In this document: positions 52,337 to 62,715 of the stretch, piece by piece
How positions within the stretch are numbered: position 1 is the first letter of the stretch
Layout of the letters: the number at the start of each line of letters is the position of its first letter
Source: Paenibacillus sp. V4I7
GTDB lineage: Bacteria > Bacillota > Bacilli > Paenibacillales > NBRC-103111
Length of the DNA: 64,000 nt
Assembly: GCF_030817275.1 (NCBI RefSeq)
Contig: NZ_JAUSZD010000002.1
Location: 2,914,001-2,978,000, forward strand
Direction of reading: 5' to 3'
Translations under genes and position numbers: made by a program
The notes under the pieces: model-generated
What the model was told of the DNA's origin: nothing
The model's database searches: none
Seen by the model: only the letters and a program-made list of their open reading frames with translations

Positions 52337-53101
52337 ATGCCTATTATTCAAGCGCTGGACAGAGCATTGAAAATATTGGACTTATTCGACGAGCATACGA
52401 CTGAGCTGAAAATTACAGAAATCAGCGCAAGAATGGAGCTTCACAAGAGTACGATACACTCCTTATTGAAAACTCTTCAGTTACACGGTTACATCAATCA
52501 GGATATAGAAACGGGAAGGTACAAGTTAGGGTTAAAGCTCCTGGAAAAGGGACAGCTTATGCTGCAAAGCCTAGATATCCGTACAGTTGCCCGAAAGCAC
52601 CTGGCTGCTTTGTCGGAGCAGACAGGTCAAACAACCCATCTTGTTATTCTTGATGGGAAGGAAGGCGTGTATTTGGATAAAGTGGAAGGGGAAAAGGCTG
52701 CGATCCGTTATTCCCGAATAGGCCGCAGAATTTCACTTCACAGTAGCGCGGTAGGAAAGGTGCTGGCTGCCTTTAGAACAAAGGAAGAGATCGATAAGCT
52801 CCTTCGGAATTACCATTTCTCCAAGATTACAGAAGCGACGATTACGGAGATTGAGGCATTCCTTAACGAGCTGAATCTGGTAAGGGAGCAAGGGTATTCC
52901 ATTGACAATCAGGAGAACGAACCGGGCGTACGATGCGCTGCAGCACCTATTTTCGAGCATAATGGCTCGGTTGTAGCAGCGATTAGCATATCATCATTGA
53001 TTTCAACGGTAGATGATTTATTGTTTAAACAGTATATTGCCTTACTTAAGAAAGAAGCAGAAACGATTTCACAGACCCTGGGGTTTCGGCAAGTTTTGTA
53101 A
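52337..53101 (+). CDS. IclR-family transcriptional regulator
   Basis: ATG 52337 behind AGGAGTG. 254 residues. HTH: IIQALDRALKILDLFDEHTT then KITEISARMELHKSTIHSLL and GRYKLGLKLLEKG. The effector domain has TGQTTHLVILDGKEGVYLDK, RISLHSSAVGKVLAAF and QGYSIDNQENEPGVRCAAAP, with the conserved EEGVxCIAAPI-like loop. It controls the sugar-acid operon that follows, probably via the palindrome at 53148-53164; the inducer is likely a sugar acid. Confidence 0.9.
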   Translation: MPIIQALDRALKILDLFDEHTTELKITEISARMELHKSTIHSLLKTLQLHGYINQDIETGRYKLGLKLLEKGQLMLQSLDIRTVARKHLAALSEQTGQTTHLVILDGKEGVYLDKVEGEKAAIRYSRIGRRISLHSSAVGKVLAAFRTKEEIDKLLRNYHFSKITEATITEIEAFLNELNLVREQGYSIDNQENEPGVRCAAAPIFEHNGSVVAAISISSLISTVDDLLFKQYIALLKKEAETISQTLGFRQVL

Positions 53102-53147
53102 AGCATGTCGAGTCCAGGCATTTTTTACACTATTATTTGAGAACACT

Positions 53148-53164
53148 GTTTTATAATATAAAAC
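53148..53164 (+). promoter_or_regulatory. Candidate IclR operator over a -10 box
   Basis: GTTTTATA-A-TATAAAAC (53148-53164) is a perfect palindrome containing TATAAT (53152-53157), just before the GAGGAG site of the first pathway gene. No good -35 is seen, so activation or repression here by the IclR protein is plausible. Confidence 0.5.
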
Positions 53165-53187
53165 AAATTTAGAGGAGTGAGCAATTT

Positions 53188-54069
53188 ATGAAAATTATCC
53201 GTTTTATAAATGAAGGGCTTTCACAGCTAGCTGCAGTTAATGACGAAGGGCAAATTTTCGAATTGCTGCAAAGCGATTTTTTAGCTTTGATTCAAGAAGC
53301 TGACGAAAAAGAGATTTCACCTCTCGAGTTGGTTTTGAAAATGATCGAAGGCCGTGAAGCGCTAGCATGTCAAGTAGATCAGCTGGAGCTACTCGTTCCA
53401 ATTGAAGCGCCAGAAGTATGGGCTGCTGGGGTTACCTATGAGCGAAGCAGAGACGCACGGAATTATGAGGCGACCGAAGGCAGACTGGATGCCTTGACCT
53501 TTTATGATAAAGTTTATGACGCTGTGCGCCCGGAGATTTTTTTCAAATCGACGGCTGCCCGAACGGTAGGTCCAGGCGGCGAAGTACAACTCCGAAGCGA
53601 TTCCGTGTGGCAGGTGCCAGAACCGGAGTTAGGTCTTGTTCTAAACGCTATGGGGAAAATCGTAGGATACACCATTGGCAATGATATGAGCTGTCGGGAT
53701 ATTGAAGGCGAGAATCCGCTCTACCTGCCTCAGGCCAAAGTATGGAAGCGTTCCTGCTCCCTGGGACCAGCGATCCGTTTAGCCGAAACGGTAGACGACC
53801 CTTACAACTTGCAGATTACAAGCCGAATATATCGCAATGGGGAAAAAGCTGTCGAGGGAACGGCTAATACCAATCAGCTAAAACGAAAGCTTGACGAATT
53901 GACCGAATTTTTAATTCGGGATAATGAATTGTTTGACGGGACCGTGCTTCTGACGGGAACGTGTATTGTGCCGCCTAACGAGTTTACACTTGCTCACGGA
54001 GACCGGATCGAAATTGAGATTAGCGGTATTGGGAAACTTGTTAATCATGTTGTAGGTGCAGGAAGCTAA
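53188..54069 (+). CDS. FAH-family 2-keto-3-deoxy-pentonate dehydratase
   Basis: ATG 53188 behind AGAGGAGTG. 293 residues. VWAAGVTYERSRDARNYEAT, YDAVRPEIFFKSTAARTVGP and VPEPELGLVLNAMGKIVGYT then IGNDMSCRDIEGENPLYLPQ are characteristic of the fumarylacetoacetase-fold dehydratases that convert 2-keto-3-deoxy-D-xylonate or L-arabinonate to 2-oxoglutarate semialdehyde. Metal-binding Glu residues (EPEL) are present. It is the middle step of the Weimberg pathway and is encoded with the flanking enzymes in one operon. Confidence 0.88.
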   Translation: MKIIRFINEGLSQLAAVNDEGQIFELLQSDFLALIQEADEKEISPLELVLKMIEGREALACQVDQLELLVPIEAPEVWAAGVTYERSRDARNYEATEGRLDALTFYDKVYDAVRPEIFFKSTAARTVGPGGEVQLRSDSVWQVPEPELGLVLNAMGKIVGYTIGNDMSCRDIEGENPLYLPQAKVWKRSCSLGPAIRLAETVDDPYNLQITSRIYRNGEKAVEGTANTNQLKRKLDELTEFLIRDNELFDGTVLLTGTCIVPPNEFTLAHGDRIEIEISGIGKLVNHVVGAGS

Positions 54070-54118
54070 TCTATAATTATCCGATTGGTAGATAACATAC
54101 ATTTAAGGAGGAATATAT

Positions 54119-55588
54119 ATGACATCCGTATTTGTTGGAGGGCAAACTTATTTAAATTATATAAACGGTGAATGGTGTGCAGCCGGCGCTGGGCAAACTG
54201 TTCCCAGCATAAACCCAGCTAAAAGAACTGAAGTCGTGGGCTATGTCCAATTGTCGTCATTGGAGGAATTGAACCAAGCCGTTGCCTCCGCCAAAGCGGC
54301 GCAGCAAGGTTGGAGAAAGCTATCGGGATCGGCGAGAGGGGATTATTTGTTTAAAGCGGCCAATGCACTTGAGAGACGCATCGATGAAATTGCCGAGACG
54401 ATGACACGGGAAATGGGCAAAACATTGCCGGAAGCAAAGGGCGAAACTGCACGAGGGATCGCAATCTTGCGCTACTATGCGGGGGAAGGGATGCGGAAAA
54501 TCGGGGACGTGATTCCCTCCACGGATAGCGAAGCGCTGATGTTTACGACCCGTGTGCCCCTTGGGGTTGTCGGAGTTATTTCACCTTGGAATTTTCCAGT
54601 GGCGATTCCGATATGGAAAATGGCGCCAGCCTTAATCTATGGCAATACGGTTGTGCTGAAGCCTGCTCAGGAGACAGCCGTAACGGCTGCCAAAGTCGTG
54701 GAATGCATCGCTGAAGCGGGACTTCCTGCAGGTGTATTAAATATGGTGACAGGCAGCGGATCTGTGATCGGGCAAGGTCTTGCAGAGCATCCGGATGTAA
54801 ACGGAATTACGTTTACCGGCTCCAATCAAGTTGGCAAACGGGTCGGTCAAGCGGCACTAGCCAGAGGGGCGAAATATCAGCTTGAGATGGGCGGGAAAAA
54901 TCCGATCATTATCGCTGAGGATGCCGATTTGGATTTGGCTGTCGACGCGACGATCAGTGGTGGAATCCGTTCGACAGGACAGAAATGCACGGCAACAAGC
55001 CGTGTCATTGTATTGCGTGTTGTGTATGAAGCTTTTAAAGAAAAACTTCTGATCAAATTAAAAGGTATAACAGTTGGTCACGGTCTGGATGCCGGTACAT
55101 GGCTGGGCCCATGCGCCAACGAAAATCAGCTGCGAACGGTGCAGTCCTACATTCAGAAAGGGATAGAGGAAGGAGCGGAGCTTATATTCGGCGGAGCATC
55201 ACCGGATCACCCAGATCTCGCCGAAGGCTTCTACATTCAGCCCACCGTGTTCGATAAAGTAACTTCGGAAATGGCGATTGCCCGGGAAGAAATATTCGGC
55301 CCGATACTCGCGCTAATTCAGGTCGAATCCATGGAAGAAGCCATTCAACTGGCTAACGATTCGGATTATGGTCTGAGCGCTTCTATTTACACGCAAAGCA
55401 TAAGCAACATTCTTTTGTTTATTCAAGATATGGACGCCGGTTTAGTAAGAATTAATTCCGAGACAGCCGGGGTGGAGCTGCAGGCTCCGTTCGGCGGAAT
55501 GAAGCAGTCTAGCTCTCATTCGCGCGAGCAAGGCCAGGCGGCCATTGAATTTTTCACATCGATAAAAACGGTATTTCTCAAAGCGTAA
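54119..55588 (+). CDS. 2-oxoglutarate semialdehyde dehydrogenase-type aldehyde dehydrogenase
   Basis: ATG 54119 behind AAGGAGG. 489 residues, full ALDH fold. [20 protein letters not shown] holds the oxyanion Asn. Catalytic Glu lies in LEMGGKNP (about 256) and nucleophile Cys in [11 protein letters not shown] (about 290), with [13 protein letters not shown] near the end. In this operon it should oxidise 2-oxoglutarate semialdehyde to 2-oxoglutarate, the last Weimberg step. Other ALDH substrates cannot be excluded from sequence alone. Confidence 0.9.
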   Translation: MTSVFVGGQTYLNYINGEWCAAGAGQTVPSINPAKRTEVVGYVQLSSLEELNQAVASAKAAQQGWRKLSGSARGDYLFKAANALERRIDEIAETMTREMGKTLPEAKGETARGIAILRYYAGEGMRKIGDVIPSTDSEALMFTTRVPLGVVGVISPWNFPVAIPIWKMAPALIYGNTVVLKPAQETAVTAAKVVECIAEAGLPAGVLNMVTGSGSVIGQGLAEHPDVNGITFTGSNQVGKRVGQAALARGAKYQLEMGGKNPIIIAEDADLDLAVDATISGGIRSTGQKCTATSRVIVLRVVYEAFKEKLLIKLKGITVGHGLDAGTWLGPCANENQLRTVQSYIQKGIEEGAELIFGGASPDHPDLAEGFYIQPTVFDKVTSEMAIAREEIFGPILALIQVESMEEAIQLANDSDYGLSASIYTQSISNILLFIQDMDAGLVRINSETAGVELQAPFGGMKQSSSHSREQGQAAIEFFTSIKTVFLKA

Positions 55589-55634
55589 GCGTATCACTTT
55601 TGCTATGAAACCTAATTCGGAAGGGTGAGGGTTG

Positions 55635-57617
55635 ATGACAGAGCAATTAAAATCGATTATGGCAAATGAAAATAACGATTTGTTTACTATCCGTACGCAC
55701 ACGCAGGGCCCAAAAGGCTCATTGCCACTAACAAAAGAAATGTTATTGCATGCTCCAAGCGGAGAATTGTTCGGACTTACCCAAAATGTTGGGATGGGGT
55801 GGAAACCGTCTCGCCTGAAGGGTAAACAGTATCTGTTGTTAAGCACGCAAGGAGGCATACGTAAGGAAGACGGGAGTCCAGTTGCGCTCGGCTATCATAC
55901 CGGTCACTGGGAGGTTGGCCTGCTGACGCAGGCTGCTGCAGAGGTGATCACAGAAAGCGGAGGGGTTCCTTTCGCCGGATATGTGAGCGACCCTTGCGAC
56001 GGTAGGTCCCAGGGCACGGAAGGCATGTTTGACTCTCTTCCTTACCGCAACGATGCAGCGATCGTTTTCCGGCGACTTATCCGCTCCTTGCCTACTCGCA
56101 AAGGAGTGCTCGGTGTGGCGACCTGCGACAAGGGACTGCCTGCCATGATGATTGCTCTCGCCGGGATGCACGAACTCCCTTGCGTAATTGTGCCCGGCGG
56201 AGTGACATTACCTCCCACGGAGGGCGAAGATGCCGGGAAAATCCAAACTATAGGTGCAAGGTATGCTAATGGCGAAATCAGCCTAGAAGATGCTGCCGAC
56301 CTCGGCTGCCGAGCTTGTGCCACACCGGGCGGAGGCTGCCAGTTTCTTGGAACGGCAGCTACTTCGCAGGTTATTGCAGAGGCTATGGGCATGACGGTGC
56401 CTCACGCTGCGCTTGCACCATCAGGACAGCCCGTATGGGAAGAGATGGCCAGGCAGTCGGCCCGCGCGATGATGACGCTAGAGGAAAAGGGAATCCGGAT
56501 GAAGGATATATTGACCGAAGCGTCCATCCACAATGCGATGGTTGTTCATGCGGCCTTCGGCGGATCGACCAATTTACTGCTGCATATCCCTGCTTTCGCT
56601 CATTCGGCAGGGCTGCCCATTCCGTCTGTTCAAGATTGGATTCGTATCAATAAAGCCGTACCAAGGCTAGTCAGCGTATTGCCGAATGGTCCGGAATATC
56701 ATCCGACTGTGTGCGTGTTTTTGGCCGGAGGGGTACCGGAAGTGATGCTGCATCTCCGACGTTTGGGGGTACTGAAAGAAAATGCGTTGACCGTAACCGG
56801 TGAAACGCTGGGTACTGTATTGGATTGGTGGGAAACGAGCGAGCGCCGTCAACGAATGAGAAGTCTGCTTATGGAAATGGATGGCATCGATCCGGACTAC
56901 GTAATTATGAGTCCAGAACGTGCCAAAGAAAGGGGGTTGACCTCGACGGTTACGTTTCCTACTGGGAATCTGGCTCCGGAAGGTTCAGTGATTAAATCGA
57001 CGGCGATTGACCCGTCAACTATTGGAGAGGATGGGGTATACCGTCATCGGGGCAATGCCAAGGTGTTTACCTCGGAGAAAGCGGCTATCTCGGCAATAAA
57101 GAAAGGCGGCATTCAAGCCGGAGATATTATGGTGTTGATTGGGCGCGGACCATTGGGTACCGGGATGGAGGAGACCTATCAATTAACCTCAGCACTAAAG
57201 CATTTGCCGTTCGGCAAATACGTATCCTTAATTACCGACGCCCGGTTTTCGGGCGTATCCACAGGTGCCTGCATCGGTCATGTTGGACCTGAAGCGCTAG
57301 CTGGCGGTCCGATTGGTAAACTGCGGGATGGAGATACAATCGACATCGTAGTTGACCGAAATCGTTTGGAAGGCAGCATCCATTTTCTAGGCGATGGTGG
57401 CAAATTGCTGCCCCCAGAAGAAGGAGCCCGTGTGCTTGCTGCCCGCGACCCTCACCCAGAGCTCGCCTCAGACGAAAAACTACCAGCAGATACTCGTTTA
57501 TGGGCTGCCTTACAGTCTGTCAGCGGTGGAACCTGGGCAGGGAGTGTTTATGATGTGGATCGAATTCTCGCTGTATTGGAAGCAGGTACAAAAGCATTGG
57601 CTGTGCAGAACAATTAG
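55635..57617 (+). CDS. D-xylonate dehydratase-type IlvD/Edd enzyme (YjhG/YagF)
   Basis: ATG 55635 behind AAGGGTGAGG; a TTG just before is less likely. 660 residues, about 100 longer than IlvD, as in YjhG/YagF. Fe-S cysteines are in [27 protein letters not shown] and [30 protein letters not shown] is typical of the sugar-acid branch. [20 protein letters not shown] is the C-terminal signature. It dehydrates D-xylonate (or a related pentonate) to the 2-keto-3-deoxy acid, the substrate of the FAH-type enzyme. The xylose dehydrogenase and lactonase are not in the window. Confidence 0.9.
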   Translation: MTEQLKSIMANENNDLFTIRTHTQGPKGSLPLTKEMLLHAPSGELFGLTQNVGMGWKPSRLKGKQYLLLSTQGGIRKEDGSPVALGYHTGHWEVGLLTQAAAEVITESGGVPFAGYVSDPCDGRSQGTEGMFDSLPYRNDAAIVFRRLIRSLPTRKGVLGVATCDKGLPAMMIALAGMHELPCVIVPGGVTLPPTEGEDAGKIQTIGARYANGEISLEDAADLGCRACATPGGGCQFLGTAATSQVIAEAMGMTVPHAALAPSGQPVWEEMARQSARAMMTLEEKGIRMKDILTEASIHNAMVVHAAFGGSTNLLLHIPAFAHSAGLPIPSVQDWIRINKAVPRLVSVLPNGPEYHPTVCVFLAGGVPEVMLHLRRLGVLKENALTVTGETLGTVLDWWETSERRQRMRSLLMEMDGIDPDYVIMSPERAKERGLTSTVTFPTGNLAPEGSVIKSTAIDPSTIGEDGVYRHRGNAKVFTSEKAAISAIKKGGIQAGDIMVLIGRGPLGTGMEETYQLTSALKHLPFGKYVSLITDARFSGVSTGACIGHVGPEALAGGPIGKLRDGDTIDIVVDRNRLEGSIHFLGDGGKLLPPEEGARVLAARDPHPELASDEKLPADTRLWAALQSVSGGTWAGSVYDVDRILAVLEAGTKALAVQNN

Positions 57618-57632
57618 GAGGGGAATGATGAG

Positions 57633-58136
57633 ATGACCCATATTACGAACCCAATTTTGCCCGGATTCAATCCCTGTTCCTTCTATTCTTAGGGTAGATG
57701 ATAATTACTATATTGCCACATCCACGTTTGAATGGTTTCCCAGTGTTCAAATTCATCATTCAAAGGATATTATACATTGGCAGCTGCTTCGTCACCCACT
57801 ATCAAGAAAGTCTCAAATAAATATGGAAGGCATCTTGGATTTCGGTGGAATCTGGGCGCCATGTTTAAGTTATCATACGGTGTTTATTATTTGATCTACA
57901 CGGATGTAAAAAGCAGAATTGGAGCTTTCAAGGATACCCATAACTATTTGGTAATAGCTACAGATATTAGTGGGCATTGGTCAGAGCCTATTTACCTAAA
58001 CAGTAGTGGATTCGATCCGTCTTTGTTTCACGACGATGATGGGCGCAAGTGGCTCGTCAATATGCTTTGGGACGGGAATAAAGTAAGACCTGTTCAAAAA
58101 TACGAGCAATTCACAAATCATATAATAAAAGGTTGA
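57633..58136 (+). pseudogene. GH43 beta-xylosidase/arabinofuranosidase, N-terminal part, frameshifted
   Basis: ATG 57633 follows [21 protein letters not shown] opens a GH43 protein and ends at TAG after 19 codons. One base over, [20 protein letters not shown] then [20 protein letters not shown] and [11 protein letters not shown] continue to a stop near 57893. A third frame then gives [20 protein letters not shown] and [20 protein letters not shown]. The catalytic general acid and the rest of the propeller are missing. It had been the xylan-degrading partner of the Weimberg operon. Confidence 0.85.
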
Positions 58137-58170
58137 TCTACCGATGCAATGTAGATCAACCTTTTTTTGT
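58127..58170 (+). terminator. Terminator closing the Weimberg operon region
   Basis: Perfect 15-bp stem AAAAGGTTGATCTAC (58127-58141) / GTAGATCAACCTTTT (58151-58165) and T run. Confidence 0.88.
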
Positions 58171-58283
58171 ATTTTTATTAAGAAAGTAAATGTTTGTTTT
58201 AAAAGTAAATAAGCGCGTTTATGTAGGAACATTTGCGTCGTTAGATTTTTTTTCCGACAACAAAAATTGTTCGACAACTATAG

Positions 58284-58415
58284 GAGGACAAGAACATACA
58301 TTCATTAGGATCCGCGCGGTGCGCGGGTTTTTCATTTTAACGATGAAAGTTCTTGTCCAAATGCTCAGACATGAACTTACATCGTTACCCGAGTAAAGAC
58401 AAGAACTTACAATCT
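58284..58415. repeat. Cluster of GACAAGAAC motifs, IS-end-like
   Basis: Four ~20-bp copies: GACAAGAACATACATTCATT (from 58288), an inverted one ending GATGAAAGTTCTTGTC (about 58342-58357), GACATGAACTTACATCGTTA (about 58369-58388) and GACAAGAACTTACAATCTTA (about 58399-58418). A GC hairpin CCGCGC/GCGCGG with T run lies after the first. The same motif plus hairpin occurs at 10773-10816. I read these as transposase-binding ends of a lost insertion sequence. Confidence 0.45.
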
Positions 58416-58458
58416 TAACCGTCGAGGTTACTTAACGGAGCTTCAACACGATTGCAGC

Positions 58459-58581
58459 ATGCCAAAGATTGGTAGGACTGTAACCGAAAATAGGGCTGGA
58501 GAAAATCTCCTAGCCGAAGCGATAGTTGATCTGCCTGTTTCTTCCGGAGTTATTGAGGGAAGAGCACGTGGCACATGCTGA
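58459..58581 (+). pseudogene. Scrap of a PEP-utilising enzyme
   Basis: ENLLAEAIVDLPVSSGVIEG then RARG and stop matches the start of the swivelling phospho-His domain of PEP synthase/rifampin phosphotransferase-type enzymes (GLPVSSGVIEGRAR). Nothing else of the enzyme remains. Confidence 0.5.
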
Positions 58582-59089
58582 TCGACCAAATTTCCACGGT
58601 CTACAATCAGATCGTCTCGCTCATTTGTAAATATTACAGCAACAGCGATGCTAATCTCGATATCGAATATTTGAGCTACTTATCAAATCGTTCGCCATTA
58701 CGGCTCCATCGAACAGCTGTTCGAGAGGATCAAGGCCATATTCGAGCAGCGAGCCGGAGATATGCTGCCGATTTCCAATGAAACGGTGAAGAAGATTATC
58801 GACGATATCGATTCCAGCTTTACGGAGGACATTTTACTCGGCTCTTTATCCAAGCAATTTAATATTAATCTCGGTTATATTAAGCACACTGATTAAAAAG
58901 TAAACGGGAAAAACCTATACGGATTATGTGGTCAGCAAGAGATTGAATTTAGCCAAAGATTTGTTGAGCGACGCATCGTTGTCCATACAAGAAATCATGG
59001 AGCGCGTGGGGTATAAGGATTAATTCCATTTCAACAAGCTGTTCAAAAAGCATTACGGCAACACGCCAAGCAAATATCGAAAAATATAG
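58575..59089 (+). pseudogene. YesN/AraC-type regulator, C-terminal part, decayed
   Basis: Successive frames give SLICKYYSNSDANLDIEYLS, YGSIEQLFERIKAIFEQRAG, ISNETVKKIIDDIDSSFTED, SKQFNINLGYIKH, TYTDYVVSKRLNLAKDLLSD and SIQEIMERVGYKD then FNKLFKKHYGNTPSKYRK. This is the linker and AraC HTH of a YesN-like response regulator with at least two internal stops and a frameshift. It may once have controlled the secreted enzyme gene that follows. Confidence 0.75.
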
Positions 59090-59252
59090 CGCCTTTCAAT
59101 AATGAACACCAAAATATAAAAATACAGACATATGATATGGTGGGGCAGCGGGCTATGATGTCCTTAATTAGGGGGGGGGATTACCTATAGTCGAACCGAA
59201 TGAAACCGCTTTGTTTATGGTTGATTTTAAGACGATTTGAAGGAGGAGAAGT

Positions 59253-61600
59253 ATGAGTAAAGGTCTGTTTAAGCCAGTCATGAAGATCGCCGGTCATGCG
59301 AAGCGAGCTTTGGCAGTCGGTCTTATATCCGCATTGATTATTCAGATTGTGGCGCCAATGTCGGCAATTGCGGAATCGACTGAAACGACGAATGCGACAG
59401 CTGGATCTACAGCAGCAAATGCGAATGGTTATTTGGACAAGCTTGTTTTCGGCAATTCCGCTTCTGAAAGCGCACATAATTTTATTGGTCACAATACAAG
59501 CACCATCACCGGCTTTATGAGCGAGCCTGCCCGGGTATCGAATCCGAGGGTTCCGGCTGCAGGGCAAGGCGGAGACTTGACGTTTACGATGAAGGTCGAT
59601 CCGTCTCTCCGCAACTATCTGACCGTGAAGTTCTCGGGAGAAGAAAGCAGCTCGGGCTATACCAGCATGGTCAACATTAACGGCGAGCAGGTCGGTTTTT
59701 TTGCGTACGGAGATCATGAAGCCATTAACAAAGGCTGGATGCTGCCGAACCGCTTCTACTACAATACGATCATGCTGCCGCTTGAGTCGACGGCAGGGAA
59801 AGAAATCGTCGAGATTACAATCAAAACGTGGGGGAACAGCAGCTCCGCCTCAAGAGGCTATTACAATGCCTACACCCACACGCAAGCCGATATCAACGTG
59901 GATGGGGAAAAGCAGGGCTATAAATTTAAGGCCGATCAGAATCCGGATACGATGCTTCCGCCGGATTTGACGGATGAGGAGAAAAAGGCGAAAATCGACG
60001 GCTACACGCAGGGTAATATTAACCTGTTCAACAATTTGTCCGCGAAAGTGGACGCCGGTGCGGGCGGCAAAATGTCGATCATTCGTTATCAGGATGAATT
60101 GAAATTTTACGCGAGTGCTTTGAAATACAGCTGGTCTCCGGCGAAGACGCCGGAGGAGAAAAAGGCGGCGCTTCAGCGCATTTTCAAAACGATCGACAAC
60201 CATGTCAAGGATTATTACGGGAATACGAGACTCGTGCTGCGGGGCGGACACCAAGGCGACTGGGGCGGCTACTACGGCGCGCTCGGGGAAGCGATGTACA
60301 TCGTAAAGAACCTGATTAAAGACGATTCCATCAATGGGAAAGCAGCGTTCAACGCGTTCCTGGATGAGCCGTTCGTCACCGGAACCGTTGCGGGAGAGTT
60401 CTCCCTGGCAGGCGCGGACTGGAACGGCGGCGAGCTGACGCGCCGCGAAGCGTGGGAGCGGGTTCTGAAAGCCAATTTCGACTTTGCCCGCACACGGCTT
60501 TCCTATATTTATAACCAGGTGCTCTATACGTACGAAGGCGCATGGGAAGCTCACGAAGGGTTGCGTTTGATCGGTTCACCGTTCTTTGAAGGCAAAGAGC
60601 GAAGTCATCAAATCTTGCTTGAATCATTGGGGATTAGGCCATTCCTCGGTGAAGAAGTGTTGGTCGGTCCCAGCGGCGAAGAGCTGGATCTGTATCATTC
60701 CCTGTTCTACCATGACGGGCAGGCGCAGTTCACGGACGATTTCGTCCACATTGTCGGCAAAGGGCTTGCCAAGAGCAAGCTGGACGAGAACGGCAACGTG
60801 GTGCGCCGCAAGCCGTACGATGAACATTACACCGGCTTGACGGAGGCGGGGCTTACAAGGGAAAACGGCTATGTCGCCAATTATGGCGAGGCGGCAAACT
60901 ATGTTCTGAATTATTACTATAAAACCTTGAACCACGCCGGAGACGAGGAAATCAATGACGAAATCTTGAAAGCGGCGCTGAAAAGCATCCATGCCCGCGG
61001 ATTTGTCCGTTATTCGTCTTTGGATGGCGACGGAAAACGAGTGATGAGAGCGGAACAAGTCACGGATGAGCGAAACTCGGGTCTCACCGGTTTCCCTGCT
61101 TATGGCGCGAGAGTGGGCCTTGGAATGGGAATGCAATATGCATCCCTGGAAATGGCGATGTCCCAAAACGAGCAAAGATACAGCGGTCCCGAGTGGGACG
61201 AGTACTGGCAATATGCGAAAGAGGCGGTCGGTTTTGTGCAGCAGCAGCTTGCGGATCATCAGTTGTTGCATACGAGTGACTTCGGACATAGAGGAACGAT
61301 GAGCGGACCGGATTTTCTGCTGTCGGAAACCTGCAAATATATCACGGCCGATCGGGCCAATTACAGCCGGTTTGGCGGCAAGGTCATGGCAGGGGCTGTC
61401 CTACCGCAAACGGATTTCGATTCTTACAAGCCCGAAGAAATTTGCTGCCCTGGGCGTCAATCCGGGCGACTACGAGAGGTTTGCGTGGGCGGACATCACT
61501 TCCATTATACCTGCATTTTCCAAGCAAATAAATGAATGCAATCTTGAAAACCAAAGAGACTGCAAGTTAGTCCCTGCGGTCTCTTCCTCTTAGAGAAGCT
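59253..61600 (+). pseudogene. Large secreted enzyme, C-terminally frameshifted and truncated
   Basis: ATG 59253 behind AAGGAGGAG. A signal peptide (ALAVGLISALIIQIVAPMSA IA) is followed by a beta domain (residues about 45-215) and an alpha-rich catalytic-like domain (RLVLRGGHQGDWGGYYGALG, FDFARTRLSYIYNQVLYTYE, LTEAGLTRENGYVANYGEAA NY), which resembles large polysaccharide-active proteins of Paenibacillus; I cannot name the family. Near 61440 the frame shifts: natural sequence FAALGVNPGDYERFAWADIT continues in the next frame to about 61540 and then stops being protein-like. So it is broken close to a likely internal boundary and has lost any C-terminal anchor or modules. Confidence 0.65.
61554..61590. 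terminator. Terminator hairpin
   Basis: AAGAGACTGCA (61554-61564) / TGCGGTCTCTT (61575-61585) with one mismatch, between the truncated enzyme and the convergent Cys-rich gene. Confidence 0.6.
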
Positions 61601-61608
61601 ATCATTTT

Positions 61609-62238
61609 CTAACGCAAACAATTAGCCAGACATATGGCGTTTGCAACGCTACAGGCAATTAAGCAAGGCGGGAAAAAAATGGAGCAGATGTTATTACATT
61701 GAAAAAAAGCTATTGAGCAATTAACCTGACAATCACCACTTTGCGTAGGTCTGTTCTTCAAAAACAATCGGACTTCTCTGCTCAGCTTCGCAGATACCCG
61801 CCGAATAGCTCGTTCCAAGTTTGGATCGATCGTTACCGTTAATATACCTCCGTTCTGAAAACGTATGGAATCCGGGCCGCTGCATTGCCCGTTACGGCAG
61901 CGAATGGTAAACGGAACGATTCGCTTGCCATCGATGACACCGCTAACATTCACACGGTTTCCATTGACCGTTAAACGGAATCTGGCCGTTCTAAGCCCTC
62001 GAATATCAGTTCCGGCAGATATGGTGATAATTGTCGTTTTAACGCTTATCGCCCTCGTCCTAATGGTCGCCAATCTATGGCCGTTCAACCTGAAATCTCT
62101 CAGATTTTGGTGCACCCCGCGATTCGGATTCGTGATGGATAAATAAGATTCGTTCAGAGTACCTACACCTTTTGCAAATAGACTGGTGTTCGCAAAAAAA
62201 ACGGTAGTTCCATTTACTTCTTTTAATTGAACTGCCAT
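61609..62238 (-). CDS. Cys-rich protein with a periodic C-x3-C-x6 tail (paralogue 3)
   Basis: ATG 62238 behind GAGGAGGTTG. 209 residues: MAVQLKEVNGTTVFFANTSL, then GVHQNLRDFRLNGHRLATIR and IDGKRIVPFTIRCRNGQCSG, followed by FQNGGILTVTIDPNLERAIR and a basic helix. The last 40 residues carry eight cysteines with exactly the same C-x3-C-x6 spacing as the 22599-23243 protein, though only the cysteines and a few small residues agree. The N-terminal body aligns throughout (NGTT...N..RGV...F.LN....ATI). No signal peptide. Unknown family; divergent from the small ORF at 62716. Confidence 0.82.
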   Translation of the reverse strand: MAVQLKEVNGTTVFFANTSLFAKGVGTLNESYLSITNPNRGVHQNLRDFRLNGHRLATIRTRAISVKTTIITISAGTDIRGLRTARFRLTVNGNRVNVSGVIDGKRIVPFTIRCRNGQCSGPDSIRFQNGGILTVTIDPNLERAIRRVSAKLSREVRLFLKNRPTQSGDCQVNCSIAFFQCNNICSIFFPPCLIACSVANAICLANCLR

Positions 62239-62715
62239 TTAATCAACCTCCTCTGCATAGTTGCTAAATATCATATGTAAACGAGGAGATCTTTGTCTGG
62301 GGGGGGAGCCTGTCATCATGGAAATAGGTGCAGACGAACAAATATGACCGTATCGCTCCGATTGAAACCACAATATTCTATCGCTTCAAGACCTTGGCCG
62401 GGGCTGAAATCAGTCTGTAGAACGAAGACGAGGGGCATTCATTCCTTGTAAATCGTAATAAAGGTGGTTATCTAATCTCATGAATCCTAAATCGATGATA
62501 CTCTTGGGGGCGAATATGGTATGGGCCATCAATTGGAAAATGCGGTATAATAAGAAGAAACAATAATGAAATGGGACATGTTTTTTTATATGATATTAGC
62601 GTACTAAATACGATTTTCACTCGCTAACTAAACAGAATTCCAGCGGACATTAGATTGCAGCATAATGTTAAAATGATAGATTCGGGGAATGCTATTTTCA
62701 TAGGAAGGTGTTAAT
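62239..62715. other. Intergenic stretch with a possible gene scrap
   Basis: A short frame NKYDRIAPIETTIFYRFKTL then AGAEISL and stop (about 62333-62419) reads like protein but is not assignable. No other feature apart from G-rich runs at 62297-62305. Confidence 0.3.

Noticed and set aside
59850..60554. 234-codon and similar minus-strand ORFs inside the secreted enzyme gene
   Set aside because: Shadows of a GC-rich coding strand; composition (Arg/Val-rich) and lack of start sites are typical of antisense frames.
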